A DNA stretch of 64,000 nucleotides from Methylobacterium sp. PvR107 (GCF_017833295.1 NZ_JAFIBW010000001.1:4305501-4369500), one strand, 5' to 3'; shown: positions 25,988 through 36,420, numbered from the stretch's first letter. Translations and numbers: made by a program. Notes: generated by a model from the letters alone, not told the origin.

Positions 25988-26469
25988 GTCGCCTCGCCCT
26001 CCACGCTCAGTGTTGGGGCGACGCTAGGCGAGTTCGGCCAGGCCCGGTGGTAAAATCGGGTAAGATCTGCGGTCGATGGCGACCCTGGCTGCTGCATGAA
26101 GCGTGGATTACGGACAAGTATCGGAACGTCCGCCCATGGTAGCGGAGGGTTTCGGATAAGGGGCGTTCGCGCGGTGTACGAAAGGCGGGCGGATGGCCGG
26201 CGGCGGCGCGTTCCGCGCAGAGGATGCGTGTGGGGCGCTCACGTTTCTGATTCGCAGTGTCGCGCGGACCGCGCGATACCATTGATGAAAGCAAAGGTTT
26301 CGAACCCGAACGCGGAAGGCTCGTCCGTGTACGATGATCGGTCGCGCGCAGGTCGGTGCCAGCAATGACGCGACGTGAACCCATGCATCCTGGAATGTTG
26401 GACGTGGCTTGAGAACGAGGCGCGATCGACCTTTCGCGGCATCGGTCACAGTGAGGGGCAAGCAGAAAG
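25988..26469. other. Divergent promoter region without a supported gene
   Basis: The 480 bases separate the exported VOC gene (minus) from the cNMP-domain flavoprotein (plus). Short frames on both strands lack ribosome sites and look like noise. Both promoters must lie here. Confidence 0.4.
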
Positions 26470-28086
26470 ATGGAAACGATCGGCCGTGATCTGCGTGAGA
26501 TGCAGCGTGTCCCCCTCGCCGCATCCCATATCGCCGCGCTTCAGGCGGCTGGTGTCGAGCGACATTATCCAGCCGGGACGTTCCTCGCTCGCGCGGGCGA
26601 ACCGGCTGACCGGTTCGTCTATGTCGAAGCGGGCAAGATCGAAGTGGTCAACCCGTTCACGAGTGAGCGGCACCTTCCGGCCACGCTCGGGCCAACGCAG
26701 TTCATGGGCGAGATCTCGTTCCTGAACGGCGGGAACTGGTCGATGCCCATGCGGGCGGTCCTGGATACCGCCGTGATCGAGGTGCCGCGGCTGGAGATGC
26801 TGCGGCTGATGTCCGAGATCCCCGAGATGTCGGACATCGTCATCACGGTCCTCGCGGCACGGCGGCGGCGGCAGCTCGACGCGCGGGACGGCGCTTTGGT
26901 GCTGATCGGCGAGGATGACGACCGAGCCGTCCGTAAAATCGCGGAATTCGCGAGTCGCAATCGCCTTCCCTACCGGTCCTACGCGCTCGGCAGCCCGGAG
27001 GCGCGTACTGTCGCGCAGAGCTGTGCGGTCGCGGCAGACCGGCCGGCCGTGATCTTCGGACGCGACATCGTCGTGGCGGAACCGACGCCCGACAAGATCG
27101 CTCAGCTCTTCGGGCTCAACCACAAACTCATCGACGACGAAGCCTTCGACGTGATCATCGTCGGCGGCGGTCCGTCCGGTGTGGCGGCCGGCGTCTATGC
27201 CGGTGCAGAGGGGCTTCGCGCCCTGGTGGTCGAGGATGTCGCGATCGGTGGCCAAGCCGGTACGTCGAGCCGCATCGAGAACTACATGGGATTTCCCACC
27301 GGCATCTCCGGAGCCGACCTCGTCTGGCGCGGCGAGGTTCAGGCGATGAAGTTCGGAACGCGGTTCGCGATGCCGCGACGGGTGGCGAAGCTGGAGCGGC
27401 TTGAGGACGGTGCGTTCTGCGCGACCTTCGAGAACGGGCAACGCGTTCGTGGGCGCGCCGTCGTCGTCGCGACCGGTGTCCAGTACCGGCGCCTGCCGAT
27501 CGACCGGCTCGAAGCGTTCGAAGGCGCCGGCATTTATTATGCGGCGACGGACATCGAGGCGCGCTACTGCCGGAATGCCGAGGCGATCATCATCGGTGGT
27601 GGCAACTCCGCAGGACAGGCGGCGATGTTTCTCAGTCGCTCAGCCAGGCATGTCCGGCTCCTGGTACGTGGACAGTCGCTGGCGGCCTCGATGTCGCAAT
27701 ATCTCTCGAGCCGCCTGGAAGCGGACCCGGCGATCACCATCGAGTATGGCTCTGAACTCAGCGCTCTCCACGGCGAGGATCGCCTGGATGCCGTGACCGT
27801 TCGCAACGTGGAGGATGGGACCGTCCGCACGGTCGCGACATGCGCCGTATTCGTCATGGTCGGGGCGGCGCCCAACACACGCTGGCTCGCCGATCTCATC
27901 AAGCTCGACGACCATGGATTCGTGCTGACGGGCGACACGGCCGGCGCAGCGTCCCCCTATGCGACCTCGCATCCGGGAATCTTCGCGGTCGGCGATGTCC
28001 GCGCGGGCTCGGTCAAGCGTGTCGCTTCATCCGTGGGGGAGGGGTCGGTCGTGATCTCCAAGGTCTGGGACTATGTCCGGCACTGA
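26470..28086 (+). CDS. Cyclic-nucleotide-binding-domain protein fused to a thioredoxin-reductase-like flavoprotein without CxxC
   Basis: A 538-residue fusion. Residues about 15-130 form a cNMP/CRP-like beta barrel (YPAGTFLARAGEPADRFVYV, then FMGEISFLNGG). The middle 100 residues act as a linker (a glutaredoxin-like part is possible). The C-terminal 310 residues are a pyridine-nucleotide-disulphide oxidoreductase: FAD motif VIIVGGGPSGVAAGVY, NADPH motif AIIIGGGNSAGQAAMF, and a second FAD motif, GIFAVGDVRAGSVKRVAS. Where thioredoxin reductase has its CxxC, this protein reads GIYYAATDIEARYC, so it cannot do dithiol exchange in the normal way. Ligand control of an NADPH-linked flavin reaction is inferred. 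Confidence 0.85.
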   Translation: METIGRDLREMQRVPLAASHIAALQAAGVERHYPAGTFLARAGEPADRFVYVEAGKIEVVNPFTSERHLPATLGPTQFMGEISFLNGGNWSMPMRAVLDTAVIEVPRLEMLRLMSEIPEMSDIVITVLAARRRRQLDARDGALVLIGEDDDRAVRKIAEFASRNRLPYRSYALGSPEARTVAQSCAVAADRPAVIFGRDIVVAEPTPDKIAQLFGLNHKLIDDEAFDVIIVGGGPSGVAAGVYAGAEGLRALVVEDVAIGGQAGTSSRIENYMGFPTGISGADLVWRGEVQAMKFGTRFAMPRRVAKLERLEDGAFCATFENGQRVRGRAVVVATGVQYRRLPIDRLEAFEGAGIYYAATDIEARYCRNAEAIIIGGGNSAGQAAMFLSRSARHVRLLVRGQSLAASMSQYLSSRLEADPAITIEYGSELSALHGEDRLDAVTVRNVEDGTVRTVATCAVFVMVGAAPNTRWLADLIKLDDHGFVLTGDTAGAASPYATSHPGIFAVGDVRAGSVKRVASSVGEGSVVISKVWDYVRH

Positions 28087-28331
28087 AACGCCCTGGCGTT
28101 CTGCGGACCTGACCGGGCCAGGGCGTGTTCCGTGCGGCGCTCGACCGCGCGGATCCGAGATCCTGCGGCCGGTCTGCTGCTTGACCCGTTCAGACATCGA
28201 TTGCTGGATATCGAAGTCGGGACAGCTGTCTTGGCGCGATAAGAAATAGTCTGGGTGCTGAAGCGGCAGTCGACGGCACAGGCGGGTGCTGCGTGAGCGA
28301 CCCCTGGTTCGATCGGGCCGTGCCGCGCCCC

Positions 28332-28378
28332 GCGGCGCTCGCTCACGAGCCGATCTTCGGCTCGTCAGAAAGCGCCGC
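28332..28378 (-). terminator. Two-layer hairpin after groEL
   Basis: Downstream of the groEL stop lies an inner 9-bp stem (28345-28353 with 28357-28365, 3-base loop) inside an outer 8-bp stem (28332-28339 with 28371-28378). It is well placed to end the groESL transcript. No long T-run is present. Confidence 0.6.
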
Positions 28379-28393
28379 TCGCGCCATGGTCGG

Positions 28394-30091
<1,698 letters not shown>

Positions 30092-30136
30092 TCAAAGGGC
30101 AGGTCGGGGATCGAGGCCGTTGCGGCCTGATCCGAG

Positions 30137-30424
30137 CTAGGCGACGATGCCCAGGATGTCGGATTCCTTCATGATCAGAAGGTCCTGACCGTCGATCTTG
30201 ACTTCGGTGCCGGACCACTTGCCGAACAGGACGCGGTCGCCGGCTTTCACCTCGAGTGCGTTAATCTTGCCTGCCTCGTCCCGAGCACCTGGCCCCACGG
30301 CGACGACCTCACCTTCCTGCGGCTTCTCTTTGACCGTATCGGGAATGATGATGCCGCCCTTGGTCTTCTCCTCGCCTTCGATGCGACGGAGCACCACGCG
30401 GTCGTGCAACGGACGGAATTTCAT
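30137..30424 (-). CDS. groES: 10 kDa co-chaperonin GroES
   Basis: A 95-residue co-chaperonin that caps the GroEL ring. [20 protein letters not shown] and the mobile loop [11 protein letters not shown] are diagnostic, and the end reads ESDILGIVA. The start at 30424 is fixed by the conserved N-terminus; the longer open frame runs through the promoter. It is the first gene of the operon, with the CIRCE operator about 105 bases upstream of the ATG. Confidence 0.98.
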   Translation of the reverse strand: MKFRPLHDRVVLRRIEGEEKTKGGIIIPDTVKEKPQEGEVVAVGPGARDEAGKINALEVKAGDRVLFGKWSGTEVKIDGQDLLIMKESDILGIVA

Positions 30425-30528
30425 CGTGAGATCCTGATCGTTCCCAAGCGAGATCCAACCGACATGGTGGGCTCTGTCGCGGGAGGCGTCGCGGCGAAGG
30501 AGCACTTCACTGCCCGATCGACGCATCC

Positions 30529-30555
30529 TTAGCACTCGCGACGTAGAAGTGCTAA
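30529..30555 (-). promoter_or_regulatory. CIRCE operator (HrcA binding site) of groESL
   Basis: TTAGCACTC, nine spacer bases, then AAGTGCTAA, which matches the CIRCE consensus TTAGCACTC-N9-GAGTGCTAA with one mismatch. It lies upstream of groES. The repressor HrcA is known to bind CIRCE and to be released on heat shock; the hrcA gene is not in the window. Confidence 0.95.
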
Positions 30556-30813
30556 CTCCATGTCGCAGGATCGCGATGCGCTTGTTGGAGGTGGAAATGA
30601 TGCACCTCCGCCACCTCAATCCGGACACGGCAGTTCAAACCGGCCGCATTCCTCAGTTCGTCATGGAGCGGTTCGGATCAGCCTGCGCATCGACACGACC
30701 TTCCGCTTCATCGGGTATGTTCAAGCGGGACAGTTGTGGAACCGTCCGCGCGTTCCCGCGGGCTTCGGTGTGGGTCTGATGCGGCGGGCTGGCCAGGCGC
30801 GTGATGTCATGTC

Positions 30814-31848
30814 ATGGGCAGGGCGGTGATCGATCATCCCACCGCCTCCCAACCCCTATCGCTTGCAAGCCTGGGTTGGTCCGATTTCTTCGAAGACCAG
30901 CGCGAACCCCACGAGGCTGATTTCGCCCCGATGCGGATTGCTGCGATTCACCGCTCCCGTCTGACTGCCCTATCGCAGGCCGGATCGGTCGAGCTGTCGC
31001 TGGCCGTTCATGCAAATACGGGCGACTTCACGGTGGGCGATTGGATCCTGGCCGACCCCCGGACACAGACACTGCATCGCCGTCTCAGCCGCAGGACGGT
31101 GATGGAGCGACGCACGGAAGGCAGCCGAACGCTTCAAGCCGCTGCGGCCAATGTCGATACGCTGTTTATCGTCACCTCTTGCAACGCCGACTTCAATCCC
31201 GCGCGCCTGGAGCGCTATTTGGCACTGGCCAATCAAGGCGGCACAACCCCGGTGATCTTGCTCACCAAGGCCGACACAACCGCCGATTTGGGAGCTTACC
31301 AGCGCCAAGCATCTCAGTTGCAGCGCGGGCTCGACGTCGTGACCGTCAATCCCCGTCTTTCGACGGCTGCAGGCACGCTCGCGCCGTGGTGCGGAGTGGG
31401 GCGGACCGTGGCGCTGGTCGGCTCCTCCGGTGTCGGCAAATCCACTCTGGTGAACACGCTGGTCGGTCCAGGTCAGGCCCTTGCTCAACAGACCGGCGGC
31501 ATTCGCGAGCACGATGCGAAGGGACGCCACACGACCACGTCGCGATCGTTGCATGCGATCGCCGGCGGTGGCTGGGTCATCGACACGCCGGGAATGCGGA
31601 CGCTGCACGTCAGTGGCGCCGCGGAAGGGATCGATACCCTGTTTGCCGAGATCGTCGAACGCGCGCCCTTGTGCCGATACCGTGACTGTACGCACGCCCA
31701 CGAACCCGGTTGCGCCGTGCAGGCCGCCATCACCGAAGGCAAGATCGAACCGGAGCGGCTAATCCGGTGGCGCAAGCTTCTTGACGAGAATAGGGACAAT
31801 ACACCGACTTGTGTCGGTCCACGGGGCCGTCGCCGTCCTTCCAGGTAA
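30814..31848 (+). CDS. rsgA: Ribosome small-subunit biogenesis GTPase RsgA
   Basis: A 344-residue circularly permuted GTPase that checks late 30S maturation. An N-terminal OB-like part (residues about 40-100) precedes the GTPase motifs in permuted order: TKAD (G4, 151-154), P-loop GSSGVGKST (203-211), and DTPG (257-260). The C-terminal zinc knuckle has Cys287, Cys292, His294 and Cys300 (CRYRDCTHAHEPGC). No strong ribosome site precedes the ATG, but the N-terminus fits. It is divergent from groES, and the two share about 390 bases including CIRCE. Confidence 0.93.
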   Translation: MGRAVIDHPTASQPLSLASLGWSDFFEDQREPHEADFAPMRIAAIHRSRLTALSQAGSVELSLAVHANTGDFTVGDWILADPRTQTLHRRLSRRTVMERRTEGSRTLQAAAANVDTLFIVTSCNADFNPARLERYLALANQGGTTPVILLTKADTTADLGAYQRQASQLQRGLDVVTVNPRLSTAAGTLAPWCGVGRTVALVGSSGVGKSTLVNTLVGPGQALAQQTGGIREHDAKGRHTTTSRSLHAIAGGGWVIDTPGMRTLHVSGAAEGIDTLFAEIVERAPLCRYRDCTHAHEPGCAVQAAITEGKIEPERLIRWRKLLDENRDNTPTCVGPRGRRRPSR

Positions 31849-32232
31849 ATCCGCAACAAAGCCCGTCAGATCTGGACGCTTTGAGTTGGTGCGCAAGTCG
31901 CTTGTTGCGATCGAGTCCGGCCGGTGGCCAAATGTGCGCGTCACTGTCTCATCGGCGCCGAGGCAAATGTGCTGCTCCAGCTTGCTACCTGAGCGTCCAG
32001 AGGTGCCGCGCCTCTGAGGGCGCTTGCCGGCCGCGCATTCCCGTCGCGGGACCGTTCCCGACGTGGCTTATGAGCCTCGGCTATCCGCACGCCCTCTCCG
32101 GCCTCTCGGGCCCCGTCGCGTGTCTGGCCTCGCTCGTAAGGAATGGCGCCAAGCCTCGCCAGGCTGTGATCAGATCGGGCGGGGGTGCGCCGGAGACTGG
32201 CGTCGGCGGCGCTGAGCTGACATATCGGGCCA
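31849..32232. other. Gap without a supported gene
   Basis: About 380 bases follow rsgA. Overlapping short frames on both strands lack ribosome sites and recognisable sequence. GC content is somewhat lower than in neighbouring core genes. Confidence 0.4.
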
Positions 32233-32439
32233 ATGAACGACAAAGTCCCGCACCCCTACTCCATCGAGGTCTCGCCCTTGGCCAAGCCGGAGGGCCACTT
32301 TCAATGGGCGATCCGCAAGAGCGGTAAGCTGACCGAGCGATCCGATCGCCCGCATCGCAGCGAAGCGAAAGCCTATGAGAGCGCCATGGAGGCCGTCGAA
32401 CGTGCCTTGAAGCCGGGATCTGATGGCGGCCGCCGCTGA
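32233..32439 (+). CDS. Small hypothetical protein
   Basis: A 68-residue protein, MNDKVPHPYSIEVSPLAKPE then GHFQWAIRKSGKLTERSD, ending in a helix with KAYESAMEAVERALK. The order of a Pro/Tyr start, GHFQWAIR strand and C-terminal helix resembles small proteins common in Methylobacterium and relatives, of unknown function. It has no signal peptide. It is the first of several tiny genes in this stretch. Confidence 0.65.
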   Translation: MNDKVPHPYSIEVSPLAKPEGHFQWAIRKSGKLTERSDRPHRSEAKAYESAMEAVERALKPGSDGGRR

Positions 32440-32660
32440 GCGCGGAAATTTCCAGGCTGCGCCGATCGGGCAGCTTGGCAACACGGCGTGACACAAGGGG
32501 CGTTCGATCCCCGCCTGTGACGGATCGCGCCTGAGCCAAGCCCGACGGCGGGATTGCGGGGCTGCGCCAAGGGTGTTCTTTAGCCGGCACGGTTTGGTGA
32601 TCGCTTGGCGATTGCCCAGGCCGTGCAAGCTGGGTCACCGGTTTTCTCACGGAGGCGCTC

Positions 32661-32792
32661 ATGGCGACGGATAACAAGCGCGGCAATCGCGAGGCGAAGA
32701 AGCCCAAGGCCCCGAAGGTGAAGACGATCGCTGCGGCACCATCCACAAAGGGCACGGTAGCGGCCAAACCCGCTTCAGGATCGAAGAAGTAG
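32661..32792 (+). CDS. Tiny Lys/Ala-rich basic protein
   Basis: A 43-residue frame, MATDNKRGNREAKKPKAPKV then a Lys-, Ala- and Thr-rich tail ending GSKK. A GGAGG-like GGAGGCGCTC stands directly upstream of the ATG. Composition is strongly basic and disordered, as in nucleic-acid-binding or histone-tail-like peptides. Such short basic proteins are frequent in Methylobacterium-type genomes. Function unknown. Confidence 0.6.
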   Translation: MATDNKRGNREAKKPKAPKVKTIAAAPSTKGTVAAKPASGSKK

Positions 32793-33046
32793 GATAGGCA
32801 CAGGTTCAGCGCTGCGACGGGTCGGGCGGCGCGTCCCGTCCGCCCGGCTGCCCTCTTGGCCTGTCTGTCGCCACACCGAAGGTGCGAGGGCTGTCCTGCG
32901 GTGACACGGCCTTTGCTCGAATCCGTCCGTTCACCCGAATTGGGCGGCGCTCCGCTCGCCTGAGATCGAAACCAGGCGCAGACTGAGCGGTTGTCGATAA
33001 GGCAGACCTGCCGATTGCGTAACGTGGTGATCCTTCCGGTGTCGAA

Positions 33047-33316
33047 ATGACCGATCTCGGCCTCTCGCTCCCTCTTCGCATCCGCAGGTTGAGGGATGCC
33101 ATCGGAATTACCGACGCCGCCGGTCGCACTGCAGCCTACGTGTATTTCGCCGGAGACCCCGATAGTCAGGCCTCGACCAAGCGTGTCGGGCCGGTTCAGG
33201 CGGAAGCGATTGCGAGGGTCATCACGCAGGCGCTGAAGGATTCGCTGTTGGCTGGTTTGGACTCGGATGAGGAGCCACAGCCCGAACGGGGAGCTTCCGC
33301 GGATATCGCGTCGTAG
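33047..33316 (+). CDS. Small hypothetical protein
   Basis: An 89-residue soluble protein. The core LPLRIRRLRDAIGITDAAGR then TAAYVYFAGDPDSQ looks like a short helix plus beta strands, followed by an amphipathic helix (AEAIARVITQALKDSLLAGL) and an acidic tail. No family was recognised. It is preceded and followed by spacers of 250-360 bases, so it is probably transcribed alone. Confidence 0.55.
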   Translation: MTDLGLSLPLRIRRLRDAIGITDAAGRTAAYVYFAGDPDSQASTKRVGPVQAEAIARVITQALKDSLLAGLDSDEEPQPERGASADIAS

Positions 33317-33677
33317 GATTGCCTTGTCCCGTCGCCGGAGAAAAAACCCTATCGGCGAACCGGGCGGGTGGGGGTTGTGGCGCCGGGTTCCAGCAGGCGT
33401 CCAGTCTTACTCGACGTCACCTATCTCGGAGAGAGGCCCATCGTGACGCTGGTTCGAACGGGCTGGGAAAGTCGATGTACCGCGCTGTCGGACCGGCGGA
33501 CGCGCGGCGTGTCGGAATCTCGACCGCGGACGGGGTCCAGGACTTACCTGTCCTGCAGCCATAATTCGTCGCCCCGCCGATGCGGCGGCGGGTCACGGCT
33601 TGCCTCAGGGCCTGACCTTACCCGCCCCTGATGGACTCGGAATAGACCCCAATTTCTGCATCAGCGAGGCGGTGGCG
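33317..33677. other. Gap without a supported gene
   Basis: About 360 bases between two small genes. Two overlapping plus-strand frames (33319-33564 and 33368-33631) have neither clear ribosome sites nor recognisable sequence. A GC-rich dyad CCGCCG-ATG-CGGCGG lies near 33577. Confidence 0.35.
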
Positions 33678-33947
33678 ATGGACGTCGTTCTTACCCCTAC
33701 AGGAACTGTAGGAAACGCTTGGCGCTTGAACGATCGCCTCGGGCGAAACCTCGGCGAAATCACCAAGTCCGAGAACTCAGACGTCTTCGTGATCATGCCC
33801 CACCCTGAGGGCACGCTACGAACCGTCAAATCGATTCATGCCTCGCTTGATGAGGCGATGTCGGCGATCGCCAAGGTCACGAACGGCGCCTGCACGCTCG
33901 ACAGCCAGGATTGGGTCAGTCGTGGATCGGCGCCCAAATCAAGCTAG
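33678..33947 (+). CDS. Small hypothetical protein
   Basis: An 89-residue protein, MDVVLTPTGTVGNAWRLNDR then LGRNLGEITKSENSDVFVIM. It alternates strands and turns and then has a helix, SLDEAMSAIAKVTN, giving a compact alpha/beta fold. GAGGCGGTGG upstream of the ATG at 33678 favours this start over the longer frame at 33600. Related-looking short proteins occur in alphaproteobacteria, but no function is known to me. Confidence 0.6.
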   Translation: MDVVLTPTGTVGNAWRLNDRLGRNLGEITKSENSDVFVIMPHPEGTLRTVKSIHASLDEAMSAIAKVTNGACTLDSQDWVSRGSAPKSS

Positions 33948-34079
33948 AGCCGTCGATGTGCGGGTTGAGCCAAGGCTGACGCGCGTCGCGAAAGGCCGGC
34001 GCCACGCCCGAGCGGTGCCGCGGTCGGGCGTCGGGATTTGAGACCCGGCGGATGCGGGCCTGGGGCCTCGCTCAGCATT

Positions 34080-34292
34080 TCAGTCCTTCATCGTCGCGAC
34101 GATCCGACTGATCGCGCGCACGCTCTCCTCGATGGTACGCGTGTGGACCAGGACGTTGGCGGCGTCCTCGTTGCCCACATGATCGTCGGGCCACCAGCGG
34201 CCGTCATTCAGATCGCGCAGCAACGCGCCGATCTTTTCGTGCTGGCGTTTGAGCAGAGCAACCGCGCCCTCACAGGCTTCGTTCTCAGGCAT
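34080..34292 (-). CDS. Small hypothetical protein
   Basis: A 70-residue protein, MPENEACEGAVALLKRQHEK followed by IGALLRDLNDGRWWPDD and a second helix. It is mostly helical and acidic at both ends. The ATG at 34292 is chosen because a GGGAT motif lies upstream and the N-terminal extension of the longer frame is low-complexity. Unknown function. It is convergent with the 89-residue gene to its left. Confidence 0.5.
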   Translation of the reverse strand: MPENEACEGAVALLKRQHEKIGALLRDLNDGRWWPDDHVGNEDAANVLVHTRTIEESVRAISRIVATMKD

Positions 34293-34330
34293 GGTTCCGA
34301 TCCCGTTTTGGGCGAAGCATATGCCAGCCA

Positions 34331-34495
34331 ATGGAGCGGCGTGAAAGGACGGCAGATCGGAATGACCTGACCGGCTGGCTCTGGACCGGGCTGATGGAGA
34401 GGATCGACCAGGACCGACGGATCTGGGACATGAAGCGAGGCCAGAAGCCGAGTCCGGAGCCGGTGGTGCTGAAGCTGCGCCCAATCGAAGCTTAA
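34331..34495 (+). CDS. Possible short protein or gene remnant
   Basis: A 54-codon frame, MERRERTADRNDLTGWLWTG then LMERIDQDRRIWDMKRGQKP, looks natural in composition (aromatic, charged, helical), unlike the neighbouring shadow frames. No ribosome site is clear. A further coding-like stretch, LKAACLRQAIVYAMKEAQIV, reads on the same strand just after it, in another frame (34550 on). Together they may be a decayed gene. Confidence 0.3.
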   Translation: MERRERTADRNDLTGWLWTGLMERIDQDRRIWDMKRGQKPSPEPVVLKLRPIEA

Positions 34496-34667
34496 AGGGC
34501 CCAGGGCAAGAGCCTGGCCTCGGCCTGCAAGGAGGGATAACGCTCCGAGGAAGCTGAAGGCGGCGTGCCTGCGCCAGGCAATCGTCTACGCGATGAAGGA
34601 GGCACAGATCGTGATCGGGATCTGTCGGAACGCCGACAACCGTGTCCGGCCGCCCGCGCCTGTCACC

Positions 34668-34868
34668 TTAGGAAGCGAGAACGAGTTCGCCTTCACGAGC
34701 GGCCCGCTCACAACCCGCTGACTTGATCCGGTAGCAGGGCTCGCCTGAACGGTCGTCCGGCATGAGTCGAACGACCTCAAAGAGACCGTCGACGACGCTG
34801 CTCTTGTTGCCGGCATAGGTTGTCCCGAGCTGCCGGACGCTCTGACCGATCTTGAACTTGTGAGACAT
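34668..34868 (-). CDS. Small hypothetical protein, SH3-like
   Basis: A 66-residue protein starting MSHKFKIGQSVRQLGTTYAG, then VVDGLFEVVRLMPDD and PCYRIKSAGCERAAREGEL. The pattern (KFxIGQxV, then VVRLMP, YRIKS, REGEL) is a short beta barrel seen in many small Methylobacterium and Rhizobiales proteins. GAGGACGAGAG lies upstream of the ATG. It follows the DUF6481 gene on the same strand by 44 bases and may be the third gene of the cold-shock operon. Confidence 0.7.
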   Translation of the reverse strand: MSHKFKIGQSVRQLGTTYAGNKSSVVDGLFEVVRLMPDDRSGEPCYRIKSAGCERAAREGELVLAS

Positions 34869-34912
34869 CTCTCGTCCTCCAGAATGATGGGGTCGTGCCG
34901 ATCGGGGTCGAC

Positions 34913-35275
34913 CTACCGGCGGGCCTTGGCCTTGCGGGCGGCAAAGCGTGCATCGCGCGCAGCCTTCTGTTCGGCAGCGAGGGCAGCCTGCCGTTCCGCG
35001 TGCTCGGCAGCCTCACGAATGAGTTCCGCCGCGACACGCTCCCTTGCCGCAAGGGCCTCAGCCTCGCGCTCGGCCTCGCCGGCCAAACGGGTGATCTCCC
35101 GCTCAGTGATGCGCACTTCCCGCGCCTGAACGACTGCGCTCCGCGCGGCCTGTCGTGCAAGGACGGCCGGATCGTCGGCCGCCGGGCGTGCCTGAAATTG
35201 GGCGAGTGTCGCCTGCCGTGCCTTGGCAGTCGCCTCTAGACGATCGACGAGCTGATTGGTTTTGAATTGACCCAC
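34913..35275 (-). CDS. DUF6481 family protein
   Basis: A 120-residue, highly charged, Ala/Arg/Glu-rich protein predicted to be one long helix or coiled coil. The start MGQFKTNQLVDRLEATAKAR and the DDPAVLARQAAR block are typical of DUF6481, whose members often follow a cspA gene in Methylobacterium. Function unknown; RNA-binding support for the cold-shock protein is a guess. It lies 105 bases downstream of cspA on the same strand. Confidence 0.8.
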   Translation of the reverse strand: MGQFKTNQLVDRLEATAKARQATLAQFQARPAADDPAVLARQAARSAVVQAREVRITEREITRLAGEAEREAEALAARERVAAELIREAAEHAERQAALAAEQKAARDARFAARKAKARR

Positions 35276-35380
35276 GTATATTCCTTATGCGCCCCACGGC
35301 CCGGCCGGGGTAGCGAGAAATAGATGAAGCCGCTCCCGAAGGAACGGCCTCGAAATTCGTCATAGGCAGATGAGCGAGGC

Positions 35381-35590
35381 TCAAGCAGCCTGAAGGCTGC
35401 CGGCGGACTGCTTACCGCTGCGACGGTCGGTCTCCATTTCGTAGGAGACCTTCTGTCCTTCGACGAGGTTGGCCATCCCGGCGCGCTCGACGGCGGAGAT
35501 ATGGACGAACACGTCCTTGCCGCCGTCATCCGGCTGGATGAAGCCGAAGCCCTTGGTGTCGTTGAACCACTTAACGGTGCCGATGCTCAT
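35381..35590 (-). CDS. cspA: Cold-shock protein CspA family
   Basis: A 69-residue cold-shock domain that binds single-stranded RNA and [23 protein letters not shown] holds RNP-1 (KGFGFI), and [13 protein letters not shown] holds RNP-2 (VFVHI). The C-terminal part is [20 protein letters not shown]. The start at 35590 is fixed by the conserved N-terminus; the open frame upstream is untranslated leader. It probably leads an operon with the DUF6481 gene. Cold-shock genes are often controlled through their long 5' leader. Confidence 0.95.
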   Translation of the reverse strand: MSIGTVKWFNDTKGFGFIQPDDGGKDVFVHISAVERAGMANLVEGQKVSYEMETDRRSGKQSAGSLQAA

Positions 35591-36206
35591 AGGTATTCCG
35601 TATCTATAAAGGCAAACGAATGGGTCGAGCGCATGCACCGCACGCGCCCGATCGCTGGTCGTCGAAAATGGGAGAGATGCAGAACGCTCGCCCTGTTCAG
35701 GCGATACGGCCGAATATCTGGCCAAAAGTCGATAAATGATCTGTACGCCACTTGCGAGACGATCACAAGCGCGCATCCGGTCGGGGCAGATATGCTTGGA
35801 GGTTCGGCAAGCTCAGCCCACGCGGCAGACTGATGATTGAACCCCGCCAACAATCCCGGTGCACCTCATCCGCAGGCAACGCGCTCGGCGGCCTGTCCTG
35901 GTGAGGGGACGCATCGGCCACAGGTGAACGGGGGACGAACACGGCAACCGACGTGCTCGCCAGCGGGAGCATGAAGGCACTCGACCGCCGCGATAAAAGG
36001 AAAAGGGCGCGCGGTGGCACAGCGATCCGGCGGCACGACTGTCAAAATTCCAAGTGATATTGCTGTAAGATTTAGATAAAATCGGTATTTTTATGTTTCT
36101 TATAATTTATTTTTGCTAGATTATCTCATCTCAGGACGCTTATCTTCTATGCGCCGTGCTCTCAGACAACAACACGCGTGCCACCGAGCCGTCCGGAAAC
36201 ACTTGA
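35591..36206. other. Leader/promoter region of cspA and an AT-rich island
   Basis: Over 600 bases without a supported gene. The cspA promoter and leader lie at the left. Bases about 36040-36140 form a sharply AT-rich stretch (TTTTTATGTTTCTTATAATT and similar) unlike anything else in the window. It directly precedes the decayed IS481 transposase, which suggests a scar of foreign DNA. Confidence 0.5.
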
Positions 36207-36420
36207 ATGACGGCGGTCCTGTTCAGCGGCCACTCCTTCGAGGGCGCCTGCGCCGACATTGACATCCAGCACCGTTTCACAAAACCGCGCCATTTTCTGG
36301 ACGAAGCCTCAAGTCGCGAGGATGAATCGCACGATCGAGGACGCCATTGCCAAGCGCTTCGACTAAGACGGTCACAGCCAGCTTCGGCATTACTTTGCCC
36401 GCTTCTTGGCCGCCTACAAT
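36207..36420 (+). pseudogene. Decayed IS481-family transposase fragment (C-terminal part)
   Basis: The frame from 36207 reads FSGHSFEGACADIDIQHRFT then KPRH, matching the IS481 segment FxCHSFELACADLDIEHRTTKPRHPWTNGQVERMNRT. After RH the reading shifts, because QVARMNRTIEDAIAKRF (near 36309-36363) is in a different frame. The next codon is TAA, and DGHSQLRHYFARFLAAYN follows past it, matching DxxDQLxxHLAxFLLAYN. So there is at least one frameshift and one stop. The N-terminal two thirds, with the first catalytic Asp residues, are absent. It is inactive. Confidence 0.8.
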
